A stretch of 64,000 nt of DNA, taken from Vreelandella venusta (GTDB taxonomy: Bacteria; Pseudomonadota; Gammaproteobacteria; Pseudomonadales; Halomonadaceae). The translations under genes and the position numbers were made by a program. The stretch lies in contig NZ_BJUL01000005.1 in assembly GCF_007989605.1 (NCBI RefSeq), forward strand, positions 186,001 to 250,000, given 5' to 3'. The notes beneath the pieces are model-generated. The model searched no databases. It saw only the letters and a list, made by a program, of their open reading frames with translations, and was not told the origin of the DNA. Positions 30,370-41,159 of this stretch are shown piece by piece (positions within the stretch are counted from its first letter, which is position 1; the number at the start of each line of letters is the position of its first letter).

Positions 30370-31761
30370 GTGCGAGTCGCAAATGGAGTCACCGTTGTTA
30401 TTGGCCTGGGAATCTCCGGGAGAGCTATTTGTCGGCATTTGGCGCGCCAAGGCGTGCCATTTATGGTGGCAGATACGCGAGCCGAGCCTCCGGGGTTAGA
30501 CGCTTTTCAGAATGAGAATCCTGGTGTTGAGGTTTATTGTGGCCCGTTAACAGCGCTTGATTTTACAGATGCCTACGAAGTGGTTGTCAGCCCTGGTGTC
30601 GATCCTCATTCGCCAGGCCTCGATGGCTTACTAGAGCGTTATAATCCAGCAACGGGGGAGCCCGTGCTGATAGGCGAAATTGCCTTGTTTGTCCGCGCGG
30701 TGAATGCACCGATTGCTGCTATTACTGGTTCTAATGCCAAGTCAACTGTTACGACATTACTCGGCGAGATGGCTAGAGCGGCTGGTGTTAAAGCTGCGGT
30801 GGGTGGCAATTTGGGTACGGCTGCATTGGATTTATTAGTTGAATGCCCAGATGCCGAGCTTTACATCCTTGAACTCTCTAGTTTTCAGCTGGAAACAACG
30901 CCTCATTTGGGTGCTAAAGCGACTGCTTTTTTAAACCTCTGTGAAGATCATTTAGATCGTCATGGAGATATGGTGGGTTACCGCCGCGCTAAGCAGCGTA
31001 TTTTTCGCGGTGCGCAATCAGTCATTGTCAACGCGGACGATGCGCTCACTTGGCCAGAGTCGCCTATTGGTCATGTAGAGCGTTTCACGGCTTTCGTCCC
31101 CGCAGGTAATGACTGGGGGGTGGTTGAAAAAGCCGGTAGATTAACGCTAGCCCATGGTGATGAAGCTTGGCTTAATGCAGACGACTTAACGATGGCAGGG
31201 CGACATAACTATGCCAATGCACTAGCAGCATTGGCCATGGGTAAGGCGTTAGGCTTCGCAAAAGCGCCAATGTGTCAGGCGTTAGCTGCTTTTAAGGGGT
31301 TGCCTCATCGTAGTGAAGTAATCGCTCGAATTAATGGCGTTATGTGGGTGAATGATTCAAAAGGTACTAACGTTGGCGCTACGCTGGCCGCGATTCAAGG
31401 CATTAGCGCGTCTCTGACAGGGAAAATAATCTTATTGGCCGGTGGTGTCGGCAAAGGTGCTGACTTTACCCCTCTGGCGATGCCTCTGGCAGAGAGCGCT
31501 AAAACTGCGGTGCTATTTGGTGCTGACGCACACCGTCTTGAGGCCGCTATCTCATCTGCTGTTCCAGTGCACCTAGTCAGCGATTTAACCCAAGCTATGG
31601 AAGTGGCCTGGGGATTAGCTGAGCCCGGCGACTGTGTATTGCTGTCACCCGCCTGTGCAAGCCTAGACCAGTTTGCCAATTACCAAGCGCGAGGCGATGC
31701 CTTTCGGGCTTGGGTTGAGCAAAAGCATAAACAGCATAATCACTCAGGAGAGAGGTTATGA
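30370..31761 (+). CDS. murD: UDP-MurNAc-L-alanine:D-glutamate ligase MurD
   Basis: MurD adds D-glutamate to UDP-MurNAc-L-alanine. The 463-residue Mur ligase has an N-terminal Rossmann-like domain (VVIGLGISGRAICRHLA), the ATP loop ITGSNAKSTVTTL and the C-terminal LLSPACASLDQF. The P-loop has Ala where many Mur ligases have Gly, which I believe is also seen in Pseudomonas MurD. Translation begins at GTG behind AAAGGAG; the stop overlaps ftsW. Confidence 0.96.
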   Translation: MRVANGVTVVIGLGISGRAICRHLARQGVPFMVADTRAEPPGLDAFQNENPGVEVYCGPLTALDFTDAYEVVVSPGVDPHSPGLDGLLERYNPATGEPVLIGEIALFVRAVNAPIAAITGSNAKSTVTTLLGEMARAAGVKAAVGGNLGTAALDLLVECPDAELYILELSSFQLETTPHLGAKATAFLNLCEDHLDRHGDMVGYRRAKQRIFRGAQSVIVNADDALTWPESPIGHVERFTAFVPAGNDWGVVEKAGRLTLAHGDEAWLNADDLTMAGRHNYANALAALAMGKALGFAKAPMCQALAAFKGLPHRSEVIARINGVMWVNDSKGTNVGATLAAIQGISASLTGKIILLAGGVGKGADFTPLAMPLAESAKTAVLFGADAHRLEAAISSAVPVHLVSDLTQAMEVAWGLAEPGDCVLLSPACASLDQFANYQARGDAFRAWVEQKHKQHNHSGERL

Positions 31762-32939
31762 GTCGAGTACAGCGTATCCGTGATGCTTTGACTACGCGAC
31801 ATTTACCCTCCGATGTGTGGTTGATCGTCGCCGCCGTAGCGTTAGCCGGATTAGGCTGGGTGATGGTAAGTTCCGCCTCGGTAGGTCTGCTTGAAAATAC
31901 CTATCACTACTCCCGGCAGCATGGCATTTTTCTAATCCTGGCTATATTGGCTTGTTTTTTTATGCTGTGTGTTCCTTTGGAAGCATGGCGGCAAAACGCA
32001 GCGCTCATTTTGCTAGTGAGCATCATCATGCTGGTGCTAGTGCTAGTGGTTGGCCAGGAAGTTAACGGCAGTAAACGCTGGATTTCACTGCCTGGCCCCT
32101 TACCTAGCCTGCAAGTTTCGGAGCTTGGAAAAATCGGTTTGATTTTTTACATGGCAGCCTTCATGTCCCGTTTTACCTATGACCTGCGCCAACGGGCATT
32201 CAGTATGTGGCGACCTTTAGCGGTGCTTGCCGTTCCGGCGGGGTTGCTTTTTCTTGCTCCTGATTTTGGCGGCATGGTGGTATATACCGTGTGCGTTATT
32301 GGTATGTTAATGATGAGCGGCGCCTCACTTACCTTGCTATTTGGTAGTGGTGGCGTATTGGCTGTTGGTGCCGTCATGATGGTCGTTATGGAACCTTACC
32401 GATTAGCGCGGTGGACGAGCTTCTTGGACCCCTGGGCTGATCAGTTTGCCACTGGCTACCAGCTTACTCAGGCGCTGATTGCTTTCGGTCGTGGGCATGT
32501 GACCGGTACTGGTTTAGGTAATAGTGTTCAAAAGCTTCACTACCTGCCTGAAGCTCACACCGACTTTATTTTTGCTGTCATCGCAGAAGAACTTGGCATG
32601 ATTGGGGCCATTCTTGTGGTACTGCTATTTACGTTACTCATTACCAGAGCGATGTTGATTGGCCGTCGTGCCGAGCTGGCAGGCCATTTATTTGGTGCCT
32701 ATGTCGGCTATGGTATTGGCTTCGTTATCGCTGCTCAGGCATTTATCAATATGGCGGTAAGCTCGGGGCTATTGCCAACGAAAGGACTAACATTGCCGCT
32801 GATTAGCTATGGCGGTTCAAGTTTATTGGTAACCGGTATGATGATTGGCTTGCTGCTGCGCGTAGATGCAGAGACGCGTCACCGTCCGCGTCGCCTGTCG
32901 ACAGCCAACAAGTCTCGCCATGAACCTCGGTTATCGTAA
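31758..32939 (+). CDS. ftsW: Septal peptidoglycan glycosyltransferase FtsW
   Basis: FtsW is the SEDS-family polymerase that builds septal glycan strands with its partner FtsI. The 393-residue protein has about ten membrane helices. The family motifs AHTDFIFAVIAEELGMIG and SYGGSSLL are present, and the catalytic Asp lies in the extracellular loop near DPWADQF. The start overlaps the murD stop (ATGA). Confidence 0.97.
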   Translation: MSRVQRIRDALTTRHLPSDVWLIVAAVALAGLGWVMVSSASVGLLENTYHYSRQHGIFLILAILACFFMLCVPLEAWRQNAALILLVSIIMLVLVLVVGQEVNGSKRWISLPGPLPSLQVSELGKIGLIFYMAAFMSRFTYDLRQRAFSMWRPLAVLAVPAGLLFLAPDFGGMVVYTVCVIGMLMMSGASLTLLFGSGGVLAVGAVMMVVMEPYRLARWTSFLDPWADQFATGYQLTQALIAFGRGHVTGTGLGNSVQKLHYLPEAHTDFIFAVIAEELGMIGAILVVLLFTLLITRAMLIGRRAELAGHLFGAYVGYGIGFVIAAQAFINMAVSSGLLPTKGLTLPLISYGGSSLLVTGMMIGLLLRVDAETRHRPRRLSTANKSRHEPRLS

Positions 32940-32957
32940 CTACTCAAGGAGTTGTTT

Positions 32958-34055
32958 GTGACGACGAACACACGTCGACGCATTTTGATTATGGCAGGAG
33001 GTACCGGAGGTCATGTTATTCCGGCGCTTTCATTAGCACGTTCACTCAAAGCCCACAATGTCGACGTTGAATGGCTGGGAAGCCCAAGAGGGATCGAAAA
33101 TCGCCTAGTACCAGAAGCAGGTATTACGCTTCATACCATCGATATAAGCGGTCTGCGTGGCAAAGGAGTTGCTGGGTGGCTTAGAGCGCCGCTGAACCTT
33201 TCCCAAGCCGTACTGCAGGCGCGAAAGGTGATTCGTCGCTTCAATCCTGATGTGGTGGTTGGGTTAGGTGGATTTGCCAGTGGCCCCGGTGGGTTGGCAG
33301 CGTGGCTTTCCAGGGTGCCATTGGTGATACATGAGCAAAATGCTATTGCTGGGCTGACCAATAAGGTGCTCTCAAAATTAGCGACCCGCACATATGCGGC
33401 GTTTGCCGAGGCTTTTGGTGACAAGGCGGAAGTGATTGGCAATCCGGTGCGAGAAGATATTGCCGCACTGGGTGAGCATCCAAGAAGTGCGTCTGAACTG
33501 ACCGTTCGTCCGCTGCGCTTATTAGTTGTTGGTGGTTCGCTAGGCGCGGTCGCATTGAATGAGCGTTTACCGCTCGGGCTGGCGGGTTTGCCGCCAGAAC
33601 GACGCCCTGATGTTCGCCATCAAGCGGGCAAAGACCGAGATGTGGCGACGGCAAGCGCCTATGTTGAACATGGCATTGTGGCAGATGTTACGCCTTTTAT
33701 TGATGATATGGCGGCTGCGTATGAGTGGGCAGATTTAGTCGTTTGCCGCGCCGGAGCGCTAACCGTGGCAGAGCTTGCCGCCGCGGCAAAGCCTGCCTTG
33801 TTAGTGCCGTTTCCATTTGCTGTTGATGATCATCAGCGGGTCAATGCTGACGTTTTGGTAAAGGCCGGGGCGGCGCTTTGTGTTACCCAGTCTGAGCTTA
33901 CCCCCGAGCGATTAACACACTATTTAGATGAGCTATTAGTCCCGAGCGTTTTGTCAGATATGGCTTCTAAAGCCCGTCAGACGGCCTACTTAGAAGCGAC
34001 TGAGCGCCTTACAAAGGGATGTTTAGCGCTGGTTAAACAAGGAGAGACTGCGTGA
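32958..34055 (+). CDS. murG: Lipid II synthase MurG
   Basis: MurG adds GlcNAc to lipid I at the cytoplasmic face of the membrane. The protein of 365 residues has the N-terminal motif [16 protein letters not shown] and the C-terminal donor-binding [15 protein letters not shown] chose the GTG at 32958, six bases after AAGGAG; a TTG two codons earlier would be too close to that site. The stop overlaps the murC start. Confidence 0.96.
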   Translation: MTTNTRRRILIMAGGTGGHVIPALSLARSLKAHNVDVEWLGSPRGIENRLVPEAGITLHTIDISGLRGKGVAGWLRAPLNLSQAVLQARKVIRRFNPDVVVGLGGFASGPGGLAAWLSRVPLVIHEQNAIAGLTNKVLSKLATRTYAAFAEAFGDKAEVIGNPVREDIAALGEHPRSASELTVRPLRLLVVGGSLGAVALNERLPLGLAGLPPERRPDVRHQAGKDRDVATASAYVEHGIVADVTPFIDDMAAAYEWADLVVCRAGALTVAELAAAAKPALLVPFPFAVDDHQRVNADVLVKAGAALCVTQSELTPERLTHYLDELLVPSVLSDMASKARQTAYLEATERLTKGCLALVKQGETA

Positions 34056-35521
34056 CCGACTCTATTAATAATGCGTTGCACTCAGGTGTCCGCCCAAGCG
34101 GCTCTGGTATGCGCCGCATTAAGCGTTTGCACTTTGTTGGTATCGGTGGCGCAGGTATGTGTGGAATCGCTGAAGTACTCGCGAATCAGGGTTACAGCGT
34201 GAGTGGTAGCGATATGAAGGCATCGAATGTTGTTGAGCGCCTTCGCCAGTGTGGTGTTAGCGTTGCTATCGGCCATGCTGAAGAGAACGTGGTAGGCGCT
34301 GATGTCGTGGTTGTCTCCAGTGCCATTGATGAAACAAATCCTGAAATTCGCTGGGCTCATGAGCATCGTGTGCCCGTGGTTAGGCGTGCCGAAATGCTAG
34401 CCGAACTGATGCGCTTTCGCCATGGCATTGCGGTCGCAGGAACCCATGGCAAGACGACCACAACCAGTTTGACGGCAACGCTACTGGCGGAAGGTGGGTT
34501 AGACCCCACCTTTGTGATTGGTGGGAAACTCACCAGCGCTGGCGCTAACGCTCGGTTGGGTGAGGGAGATTATTTAGTCGCTGAGGCTGATGAGTCGGAT
34601 GCGTCGTTTCTTCATCTTCAGCCAATGGTCTCTATTGTAACGAACATCGATGCAGACCATATGGCGACTTATGGTGGAGACTTTGAGCGCTTAAAAAGCA
34701 CGTTCATCGAGTTTCTGCATAATTTGCCGTTTTACGGGTTGGCAGTGCTGTGTATTGACGATGCTAACATTCGGTCGCTACGTGATCAGGTGAAGCGCCA
34801 GTTTGTTACCTACGGTTTCGATGAAGATGCTGATTACCGTATTGTAGACTTTACCCAGCAAGGCGGTGAAGTTTCGTTCACTGCAGTGCGTCCTGGGGAT
34901 GCGGCTCCATTAGCGGTTCGGCTAGCAATGCCTGGTCGCCATAATGCGTTAAACGCGATGGCGGCGATTGTTGTCGCAACGGATGCCGGGGTAAGTGACG
35001 AGGCCATTCTTCGTGGGCTGGCAAGTTTTGCTGGTGTAGGGCGCCGCTTTCAAGTGCATGGCCACTTCAGTGCCCCCATGGCTGATGGCGAGATCATGTT
35101 AGTAGACGATTACGGGCATCACCCCCGTGAGGTTGACATGGTTATCCAGGCGGTTCGTGCCGGTTGGCCGGATCGTCGACTGGTCATGTTGTATCAACCA
35201 CACCGCTACAGTCGCACCCGTGATCTTTATGAAGATTTCGTGCGTGTGCTTTCTCAAGTGGATACGCTCGTTCTATTGGACGTTTATAGCGCTGGGGAAG
35301 CCGTGATTCCAGGTGCGGAAGGACGCACCCTTGCTGGCTCGATTCGCCAGCGAGGAGAAGTTGATCCCGTGTTTGTTGAACATAAGCAGGAGCTACCGGC
35401 ACTGTTAAGCAAACTGCTTCGCCCTGGGGATATTTTCATTACTCAAGGCGCTGGTGATGTGGGCGGCATTTCGTTACGTTTCGCGCAAGCCAAATTATCG
35501 CTAGATAAGGTAGAGCTATGA
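34052..35521 (+). CDS. murC: UDP-MurNAc:L-alanine ligase MurC
   Basis: MurC adds L-alanine to UDP-MurNAc, the first stem-peptide step. The 489-residue protein has the N-terminal dinucleotide-like fold [17 protein letters not shown], the ATP loop [11 protein letters not shown] and the late [10 protein letters not shown]. The GTG start overlaps the murG stop (GTGA); an in-frame ATG 19 codons later would still give a complete fold. The N-terminal extension resembles that of Pseudomonas MurC. Confidence 0.96.
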   Translation: MTDSINNALHSGVRPSGSGMRRIKRLHFVGIGGAGMCGIAEVLANQGYSVSGSDMKASNVVERLRQCGVSVAIGHAEENVVGADVVVVSSAIDETNPEIRWAHEHRVPVVRRAEMLAELMRFRHGIAVAGTHGKTTTTSLTATLLAEGGLDPTFVIGGKLTSAGANARLGEGDYLVAEADESDASFLHLQPMVSIVTNIDADHMATYGGDFERLKSTFIEFLHNLPFYGLAVLCIDDANIRSLRDQVKRQFVTYGFDEDADYRIVDFTQQGGEVSFTAVRPGDAAPLAVRLAMPGRHNALNAMAAIVVATDAGVSDEAILRGLASFAGVGRRFQVHGHFSAPMADGEIMLVDDYGHHPREVDMVIQAVRAGWPDRRLVMLYQPHRYSRTRDLYEDFVRVLSQVDTLVLLDVYSAGEAVIPGAEGRTLAGSIRQRGEVDPVFVEHKQELPALLSKLLRPGDIFITQGAGDVGGISLRFAQAKLSLDKVEL

Positions 35522-36459
35522 GTACAACAATGTCATTGAATGACCCCTTGGCACGCGTTGTTGTTGTTTATGGTGGTACTTCAGCAGAGCGTGAAGTATC
35601 GCTTAAAAGCGGTGCGGCTGTGCTTGGTGCGTTAAAGCGTCAAGGTATCGATGCCATTGGCTATGATCCAAAAGAAGAGGGATTGGTGGGGCTAGAACGC
35701 CTTGCCCCGACGGCTGTTTTTGTGGCTCTTCATGGTCGTGGTGGTGAAGATGGTACGCTACAGGGCGCGCTTGAGCTTTTAGGGCTGCCTTACACCGGTA
35801 GCGGGGTGCTGGCGTCAGCGTTAGCAATGGATAAGCAGCGTACGAAGCAGATTTGGCAAGCCGTAGGGCTGCCTACTCCTCAAAGCATCATGCTCAGCGA
35901 GACATCTGATTGGTCTATGGTGGTTTCACAACTAGGTTTACCAATGATGGTAAAACCTGTTCACGAAGGCTCCACGCTGGGTATTAGCATCGTTAAAAGC
36001 CAGGAGGCATTGGAAGCTGCCTACCATGAGGCGGCGGGCTATGACGCCCGTGTCATGGCTGAGCGGTTCATTGTGGGCGAAGAGTATACCGTTGCGCTGC
36101 TTGACGATGATGTATTGCCGGCTATTCGTGTTGAAGTCCCAGGCGGCTTTTATGATTACCAAGCGAAATATATTGCTAACACAACCCAGTACCACCTTCC
36201 TTGCGGCTTAACATCCAATGACGAGCAGTCTTTGGCAGAGCTATGCAAGCAAGCCTTTGATGCGGTAGGTGGCGAAGGCTGGGGGCGTGTCGATGTGATG
36301 CGCGACGCGATGGGCAAGTTTTGGCTGATTGAGGTTAATACAGTGCCAGGAATGACAGATCATAGTTTAGTTCCTCAAGCGGCAGCGCATGCGGGCATAG
36401 CGTTTGATCAGTTGGTGATGCGTATATTGAATACTGCGGTTCAACGCAGCTGCTCATGA
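35518..36459 (+). CDS. ddl: D-alanine:D-alanine ligase
   Basis: Ddl makes the D-Ala-D-Ala dipeptide used by MurF. The 313-residue ATP-grasp protein has [16 protein letters not shown], the catalytic [17 protein letters not shown], the ATP-binding [15 protein letters not shown] and the metal-site [16 protein letters not shown]. It is the DdlB-type gene of the dcw cluster. The start overlaps murC and the end overlaps ftsQ by four bases each. Confidence 0.97.
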   Translation: MSTTMSLNDPLARVVVVYGGTSAEREVSLKSGAAVLGALKRQGIDAIGYDPKEEGLVGLERLAPTAVFVALHGRGGEDGTLQGALELLGLPYTGSGVLASALAMDKQRTKQIWQAVGLPTPQSIMLSETSDWSMVVSQLGLPMMVKPVHEGSTLGISIVKSQEALEAAYHEAAGYDARVMAERFIVGEEYTVALLDDDVLPAIRVEVPGGFYDYQAKYIANTTQYHLPCGLTSNDEQSLAELCKQAFDAVGGEGWGRVDVMRDAMGKFWLIEVNTVPGMTDHSLVPQAAAHAGIAFDQLVMRILNTAVQRSCS

Positions 36460-37172
36460 AGAAGCGTAATGCGTGGTTAGGCCTCATATTGTTGGCACTG
36501 TTGCTAGGCGCTGGCGGGCGTGCCTTATGGCTATGGTTAGATAGGCCTATCGAGCGTGTATCTATTCGTGGCGAGTGGGAATATGTGAGTGCTGATTACC
36601 TCCGTACTCAGCTAGCGCCCCTCGTTCAAGAGGCAACTTGGCTCTCGGCTGATCTAGGTGAGCTGCGGCAGCGTGCGTTAAGAATTGGCTGGTTAAGTGA
36701 AGTTAGAATTTCCAGAGAGTGGCCTAATGCGCTTGTTTTTGAGTTGGTAGAGCAAACGCCAGTGGCCCGTTGGAACGATGACTTTCTACTTAACCCGCAA
36801 GGTGAATCGTTTGCGTTTGCACCGCTTGCTGTTCCTCAGGGGCTTCCTGATTTAGCCGGGCCGACGGGAAGTGGCGAAGAGGTGCTTACCTATTATCGCC
36901 GCTTAACACCTCATTTCCAGGGGTTATCGTTGTCACTTTCTCAATTACGCTTAGAGCCGCGTGGTGCATGGCGGCTTCAGTTGAGCAATGGTGCTTGGGT
37001 AATGCTAGGCAGGCGTCAGCATGAAATTCGCCTAGCGCGCCTATCAGCGTCGTGGCAGCGTGAACTGGCGCAAGTTGGCGATCATATTCGCTATATTGAC
37101 TTGCGTTATCCGAATGGTGTGGCAGTTGCCTGGCACGGAGAAAGCGACTTTGCAGAAGAAGATGAGGAGTAA
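36456..37172 (+). CDS. ftsQ: Cell division protein FtsQ
   Basis: FtsQ is the bitopic scaffold of the divisome, binding FtsB and FtsL. The 238-residue protein has a short cytoplasmic start, one membrane helix (LGLILLALLLGAGGRALWLW) and a POTRA domain (IERVSIRGEWEYVSADYLRTQ) followed by the FtsQ beta domain. The ATG overlaps the ddl stop. Confidence 0.95.
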   Translation: MKKRNAWLGLILLALLLGAGGRALWLWLDRPIERVSIRGEWEYVSADYLRTQLAPLVQEATWLSADLGELRQRALRIGWLSEVRISREWPNALVFELVEQTPVARWNDDFLLNPQGESFAFAPLAVPQGLPDLAGPTGSGEEVLTYYRRLTPHFQGLSLSLSQLRLEPRGAWRLQLSNGAWVMLGRRQHEIRLARLSASWQRELAQVGDHIRYIDLRYPNGVAVAWHGESDFAEEDEE

Positions 37173-37488
37173 GCGACTTACAATGTGCAAGAAGTAGGTA
37201 AATGTAAGTGGTTGCCAACTGCGAAAAGCCATGAATAGGGTTTAAATCGCGGACAAAGGCGATTATCGTAGGCATGCGCTAGTCGTATTGTGAGTATTGT
37301 TTCTATACTATGTTATAGCTGATGTTTTTTTATGGGCTGTTTTATTTAATTACGGTCAGCATTTGGCTTGATATTACGGTAGGCGTCAATGTTATTCGGG
37401 ATGATTTTGTATCGCCGTTTTAACACTGTTGGCGCAGTTACGAATAACAAGTTTCTTTTACAATTTTTTCTAGGAGATTATCCGACTC
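37173..37488 (+). promoter_or_regulatory. ftsQ-ftsA intergenic region (316 bases)
   Basis: This spacer is unusually long for a dcw cluster, where ftsQ, ftsA and ftsZ are commonly close. It is A/T-rich in its second half and must contain at least one ftsA-ftsZ promoter. A weak candidate is TTGTGA (37288-37293) with TGTTAT 17 bases later (37311-37316). TAGGAG stands 12 bases before the ftsA start, longer than optimal. I see no convincing coding sequence. Confidence 0.45.
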
Positions 37489-38778
37489 ATGGCAGGCTCA
37501 CCCAACGCATCCAATATGGTTGTCGGGCTGGACATTGGAACGTCCAAAGTCGTCGCGATAGTCGGTCAACCCACCGATGACGGCGGGATTGAGATAGCGG
37601 GTATCGGCTCTCATCCATCACGTGGCATGAAGCGTGGTGTGGTGATTAATATCGAATCAACAGTGCAGTCTATTCAGCGCGCTGTTGAAGAGGCTGAGTT
37701 AATGGCTGGTTGCGATATTCACTCTGTCTATGTCGGCGTTGCTGGTAGTCATATCAGTTCAATGAACTCAGATGGGGTGGTTGCAATTAAAGAAAGGGAA
37801 GTCACGCCATCTGATATCGAGCGCGTTATTGACTCAGCCCGTGCACGCGCGGTCTCGGAAGGGCAGCGTGTTTTACATGTATTGCCCCAAGAGTTCTCAA
37901 TTGATGCCCAAGGCGGTATCCGCGAACCGTTAGGAATGTCAGGTGTTCGCTTAGAGGCACAGGTTCACCTGGTGACAGCAGCGTTGAACGCCGTTCAAAA
38001 TATTGAGAAATGTGTTCGGCGATGTGGGCTGGACGTTGACGCAATTATTCTTGAACAGCTAGCTTCTAGTATGGCGGTGCTTACCGAAGACGAGCGAGAA
38101 TTGGGCGTTTGTATGGTCGATATTGGTGGTGGAACCACTGATATGGCCATTTTTAGTGAAGGTGCCATTCGCCATACTGCCGTTATACCGATAGCAGGCG
38201 ACCAAGTCACTAATGACATAGCGATGGCATTGCGTACACCAACCCAGCATGCCGAAGAGATTAAAGTTAAATACGCTTGCGCACTGACACAGCTAGCGGC
38301 AAGCGATGAAATGATTAAAGTCCCCAGCGTAGGAGATCGTCCGGCTCGTGATTTATCGCGACAGGCACTTGCTGAAGTGGTTGAGCCGCGTTACGAGGAA
38401 CTATTTACGTTGGTGAGAGACGAATTACGCCGTAGTGGCTATGAAGATATGGTGGCTGCTGGTGTGGTGCTCACTGGTGGCACCTCGCGTATGGAAGGGG
38501 TAAGCGAATTGGCAGAAGAGATATTTCATATGCCTGTTCGTATTGCTTGTCCACAAAATGTCAAAGGGTTGGCTGATGTGGTACGCAATCCAATTTATGC
38601 GACAGGCGTGGGTTTGCTGCATTATGCATTGCAAGAAGCGCGACATGGGCAAGGCCTAGAAAGCCACGGTGAAGTCGTTGCTGCGCACAAAGGGCGCAAC
38701 GAAGTCGTTCGGCGTGATATCAAGGAAGGTCAATCGGCGCTGGTAAGAATTAAAGGCTGGTTCAAAGGAAATTTCTGA
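37489..38778 (+). CDS. ftsA: Cell division protein FtsA
   Basis: FtsA is an actin-like ATPase that anchors FtsZ filaments to the membrane. The 429-residue protein begins with the phosphate-1 motif [14 protein letters not shown], has [13 protein letters not shown] and a C-terminal amphipathic membrane-targeting helix ending [11 protein letters not shown]. Its start is supported by agreement with family N-termini. It is followed 34 bases later by ftsZ. Confidence 0.97.
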   Translation: MAGSPNASNMVVGLDIGTSKVVAIVGQPTDDGGIEIAGIGSHPSRGMKRGVVINIESTVQSIQRAVEEAELMAGCDIHSVYVGVAGSHISSMNSDGVVAIKEREVTPSDIERVIDSARARAVSEGQRVLHVLPQEFSIDAQGGIREPLGMSGVRLEAQVHLVTAALNAVQNIEKCVRRCGLDVDAIILEQLASSMAVLTEDERELGVCMVDIGGGTTDMAIFSEGAIRHTAVIPIAGDQVTNDIAMALRTPTQHAEEIKVKYACALTQLAASDEMIKVPSVGDRPARDLSRQALAEVVEPRYEELFTLVRDELRRSGYEDMVAAGVVLTGGTSRMEGVSELAEEIFHMPVRIACPQNVKGLADVVRNPIYATGVGLLHYALQEARHGQGLESHGEVVAAHKGRNEVVRRDIKEGQSALVRIKGWFKGNF

Positions 38779-38812
38779 CAGGGCCGCAAGCGCGGTTCAG
38801 GAGACGGGGCTT

Positions 38813-39991
38813 ATGTTCGAATTGGTAGATAACGCACCCTCGAGCAGTGCGGTCATCAAAGTGGTCGGTGTTGGCGGCGGCGGCGGTAACGCGGTCAACC
38901 ACATGGTCGAAAGTAATATCGAAGGCGTTGAATTTATTTGCGCTAACACCGATGCTCAAGCGCTTAAGCGGGTGTCTGCAAAGACAGTCCTGCAGCTTGG
39001 TGGTGAAATCACCAAGGGGCTTGGAGCCGGCGCCAATCCTGAAGTCGGTCGTCAAGCCGCCATGGAAGACCGTGATCGCATCGCTGAGTTATTAACCGGT
39101 GCAGATATGGTATTCATCACGGCGGGCATGGGTGGTGGTACAGGTACCGGTGGTGCACCTGTCGTTGCCCAGGTTGCCAAAGAGTTAGGTATCTTGACGG
39201 TTGCAGTAGTAACTCGGCCCTTCCCGTTTGAAGGGCCGAAACGTATGCGCGCCGCTGAAGAGGGCATGAAAGAGCTTTCTGAGCACGTTGATTCGTTGAT
39301 CACTATTCCCAACGAAAAACTGCTTTCTGTGCTAGGCAAAAACGCCACGCTGCTAACCGCCTTTAGCGCTGCTAATGATGTGCTGTTGGGCGCCGTTCAA
39401 GGTATCGCAGAGTTGATTACCAGCCCGGGCATTATTAACGTCGATTTTGCCGACGTACGCACCGTTATGTCAGAAATGGGCATGGCGATGATGGGCACGG
39501 GTGGGGCAACTGGCGAAAATCGTGCTCGCGAAGCGGCTGAAAAAGCCATTCGTAGCCCGCTGCTTGAAGATATTGATCTGCACGGCGCTCGCGGTATTTT
39601 GGTTAATATTACCGCCGGCCCCGATTTGTCGATCGGTGAATTCAATGATGTAGGTGCCACTGTTCAAGAGTTTGCTTCTCAGGAGGCAACGATTGTGGTG
39701 GGTACCTCTATCGACATGGAAATGTCCGATGAGCTGCGTGTTACCGTGGTAGCCGCTGGTCTGGATGGGAGTAAGGGTAAAGTAGCCTCTCGTGAGCCAG
39801 TACGCCGGTCTGCTGCTGAAGCCTCCTCAGATTACCGCAAGTTGCAACAGCCAACTGTCATGCGTCAGCAGGCAACGGCGCGTAAAGAAGCGCCTGAGCC
39901 AACTGCAAAACCACGTGCCGAGAAGCGTCGCGCGCCTGATGCCGATGACTATTTGGATATTCCCGCGTTCTTGCGCCGTCAGGCAGATTAA
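38813..39991 (+). CDS. ftsZ: Cell division protein FtsZ
   Basis: FtsZ is the tubulin-like GTPase that forms the Z-ring. The 392-residue protein has the tubulin signature [12 protein letters not shown], the T7 catalytic loop [15 protein letters not shown], a disordered linker and the conserved C-terminal peptide [14 protein letters not shown], which binds FtsA and ZipA. A GGAGACGGGG site precedes the ATG. It is the last gene of the dcw cluster. Confidence 0.98.
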   Translation: MFELVDNAPSSSAVIKVVGVGGGGGNAVNHMVESNIEGVEFICANTDAQALKRVSAKTVLQLGGEITKGLGAGANPEVGRQAAMEDRDRIAELLTGADMVFITAGMGGGTGTGGAPVVAQVAKELGILTVAVVTRPFPFEGPKRMRAAEEGMKELSEHVDSLITIPNEKLLSVLGKNATLLTAFSAANDVLLGAVQGIAELITSPGIINVDFADVRTVMSEMGMAMMGTGGATGENRAREAAEKAIRSPLLEDIDLHGARGILVNITAGPDLSIGEFNDVGATVQEFASQEATIVVGTSIDMEMSDELRVTVVAAGLDGSKGKVASREPVRRSAAEASSDYRKLQQPTVMRQQATARKEAPEPTAKPRAEKRRAPDADDYLDIPAFLRRQAD

Positions 39992-40013
39992 CTGACGCTA
40001 TCGGGGTCATTGA

Positions 40014-40058
40014 AACAGCAAGCGAGAGTTTTATTGGTTAAAACACTCGTTTGCTGTT
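40014..40058. repeat. Long imperfect hairpin between ftsZ and lpxC
   Basis: An inverted repeat forms a 13-bp outer stem (40014-40026 with 40046-40058, one G-T wobble) and a 6-bp inner stem (40028-40033 with 40039-40044), separated by one A-A mismatch, around a five-base loop. No T-run follows, so it is not a classical terminator; it may be a regulatory or processing structure in the ftsZ-lpxC transcript, or a protein-binding site. Confidence 0.75.
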
Positions 40059-40151
40059 AAAGTGAACACTGTTTCTTAACTTTCTTTCCCCTAGCGGTAC
40101 TTGTCGGCACTTTTGCCGGTAACCGCCGTCATTAGAGTTCGACCACTGCCC

Positions 40152-41063
40152 ATGATCAGACAACGCACATTACAAAACGTCATTCGCGCCACCGGAGTGG
40201 GTCTGCACTCTGGTAAAAAAGTTCACTTGGCTTTGCGCCCGGCGCCAGCTAACACCGGAATTGTATTTATCCGGACCGACCTGGAACCTGTGGTTCACGT
40301 ACCGGCTCGTGCTGAATTGGTGGAAGACACCACATTGTGCACTGCTCTTTCTTACAAGGGTGTGAAAGTCGCGACGGTCGAGCATTTGATGTCGGCATTT
40401 GCAGGGTTAGGCATTGATAATGCCTATGTCGATGTAAGTGCACCTGAGGTGCCTATCATGGACGGTAGCGCCAGTCCTTTTGTGTTCTTAATTCAGTCGG
40501 CGGGCATTCTAGAGCAAGACGCACCTAAGCAATTTATCCGAATCAAGCGCCGTGTTGCCGTCAGTGATGGCGACAAAGAAGCCGTCTTTTTGCCTCATCA
40601 GGGGTTTAAGGTCTCGTTTTCAATCGACTTTAACCACCCTGTGTTCGAGCAGCAAAAACAAACCGCGTTAATCGATTTTTCAACAACGTCGTTTGTGAAA
40701 GAGGTTTCTCGCGCACGTACTTTCGGGTTTATGCGCGATCTGGAATTTTTGCGATCCAATAATCTTGCGCTTGGTGGTAGCTTGGATAACGCCATCGTTG
40801 TAGACGATTACCGCATCGTTAACGAAGGCGGTTTGCGCTATGACGACGAGTTTGTCAAGCATAAGGTGCTGGATGCTATCGGTGATTTATACCAGCTTGG
40901 TCATAGCTTGATTGGTGAGTTTCAGGGTGTTAAGTCAGGCCATGCGCTCAACAATCGCTTGTGTCGTGAGTTATTAGCGCAGCCCGACGCCTATGAAATC
41001 GTCACTTTTGAAGAAGACAAAGCGATTGCGCCTATCTCTTACTCGGCACCTGCAATGGCATAG
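40152..41063 (+). CDS. lpxC: UDP-3-O-acyl-GlcNAc deacetylase LpxC
   Basis: LpxC performs the committed step of lipid A synthesis and is a zinc-dependent deacetylase. The 303-residue protein begins [21 protein letters not shown], with zinc ligand His78 in [10 protein letters not shown] and further ligands in HKVLDAIGD, followed by the conserved GHSLIGEF. An in-frame start 17 codons earlier is not conserved. It lies downstream of ftsZ, its standard place. Confidence 0.97.
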   Translation: MIRQRTLQNVIRATGVGLHSGKKVHLALRPAPANTGIVFIRTDLEPVVHVPARAELVEDTTLCTALSYKGVKVATVEHLMSAFAGLGIDNAYVDVSAPEVPIMDGSASPFVFLIQSAGILEQDAPKQFIRIKRRVAVSDGDKEAVFLPHQGFKVSFSIDFNHPVFEQQKQTALIDFSTTSFVKEVSRARTFGFMRDLEFLRSNNLALGGSLDNAIVVDDYRIVNEGGLRYDDEFVKHKVLDAIGDLYQLGHSLIGEFQGVKSGHALNNRLCRELLAQPDAYEIVTFEEDKAIAPISYSAPAMA

Positions 41064-41105
41064 CTTGATCGCCTGTTAGGCGGTGGAATGGCATGTGGCA
41101 ATAGT

Positions 41106-41134
41106 AAAAAAGCACCGCTTTGGCGGTGCTTTTT
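41106..41134 (+). terminator. Terminator after lpxC
   Basis: A 12-bp perfect stem (AAAAAGCACCGC at 41107-41118 with 41123-41134) has a TTTG loop and runs of A and T at its base, so it could stop transcription from both lpxC and the opposing dciA gene. Confidence 0.8.
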
Positions 41135-41159
41135 GCATATTGGCGTTGGCAATACGAGG

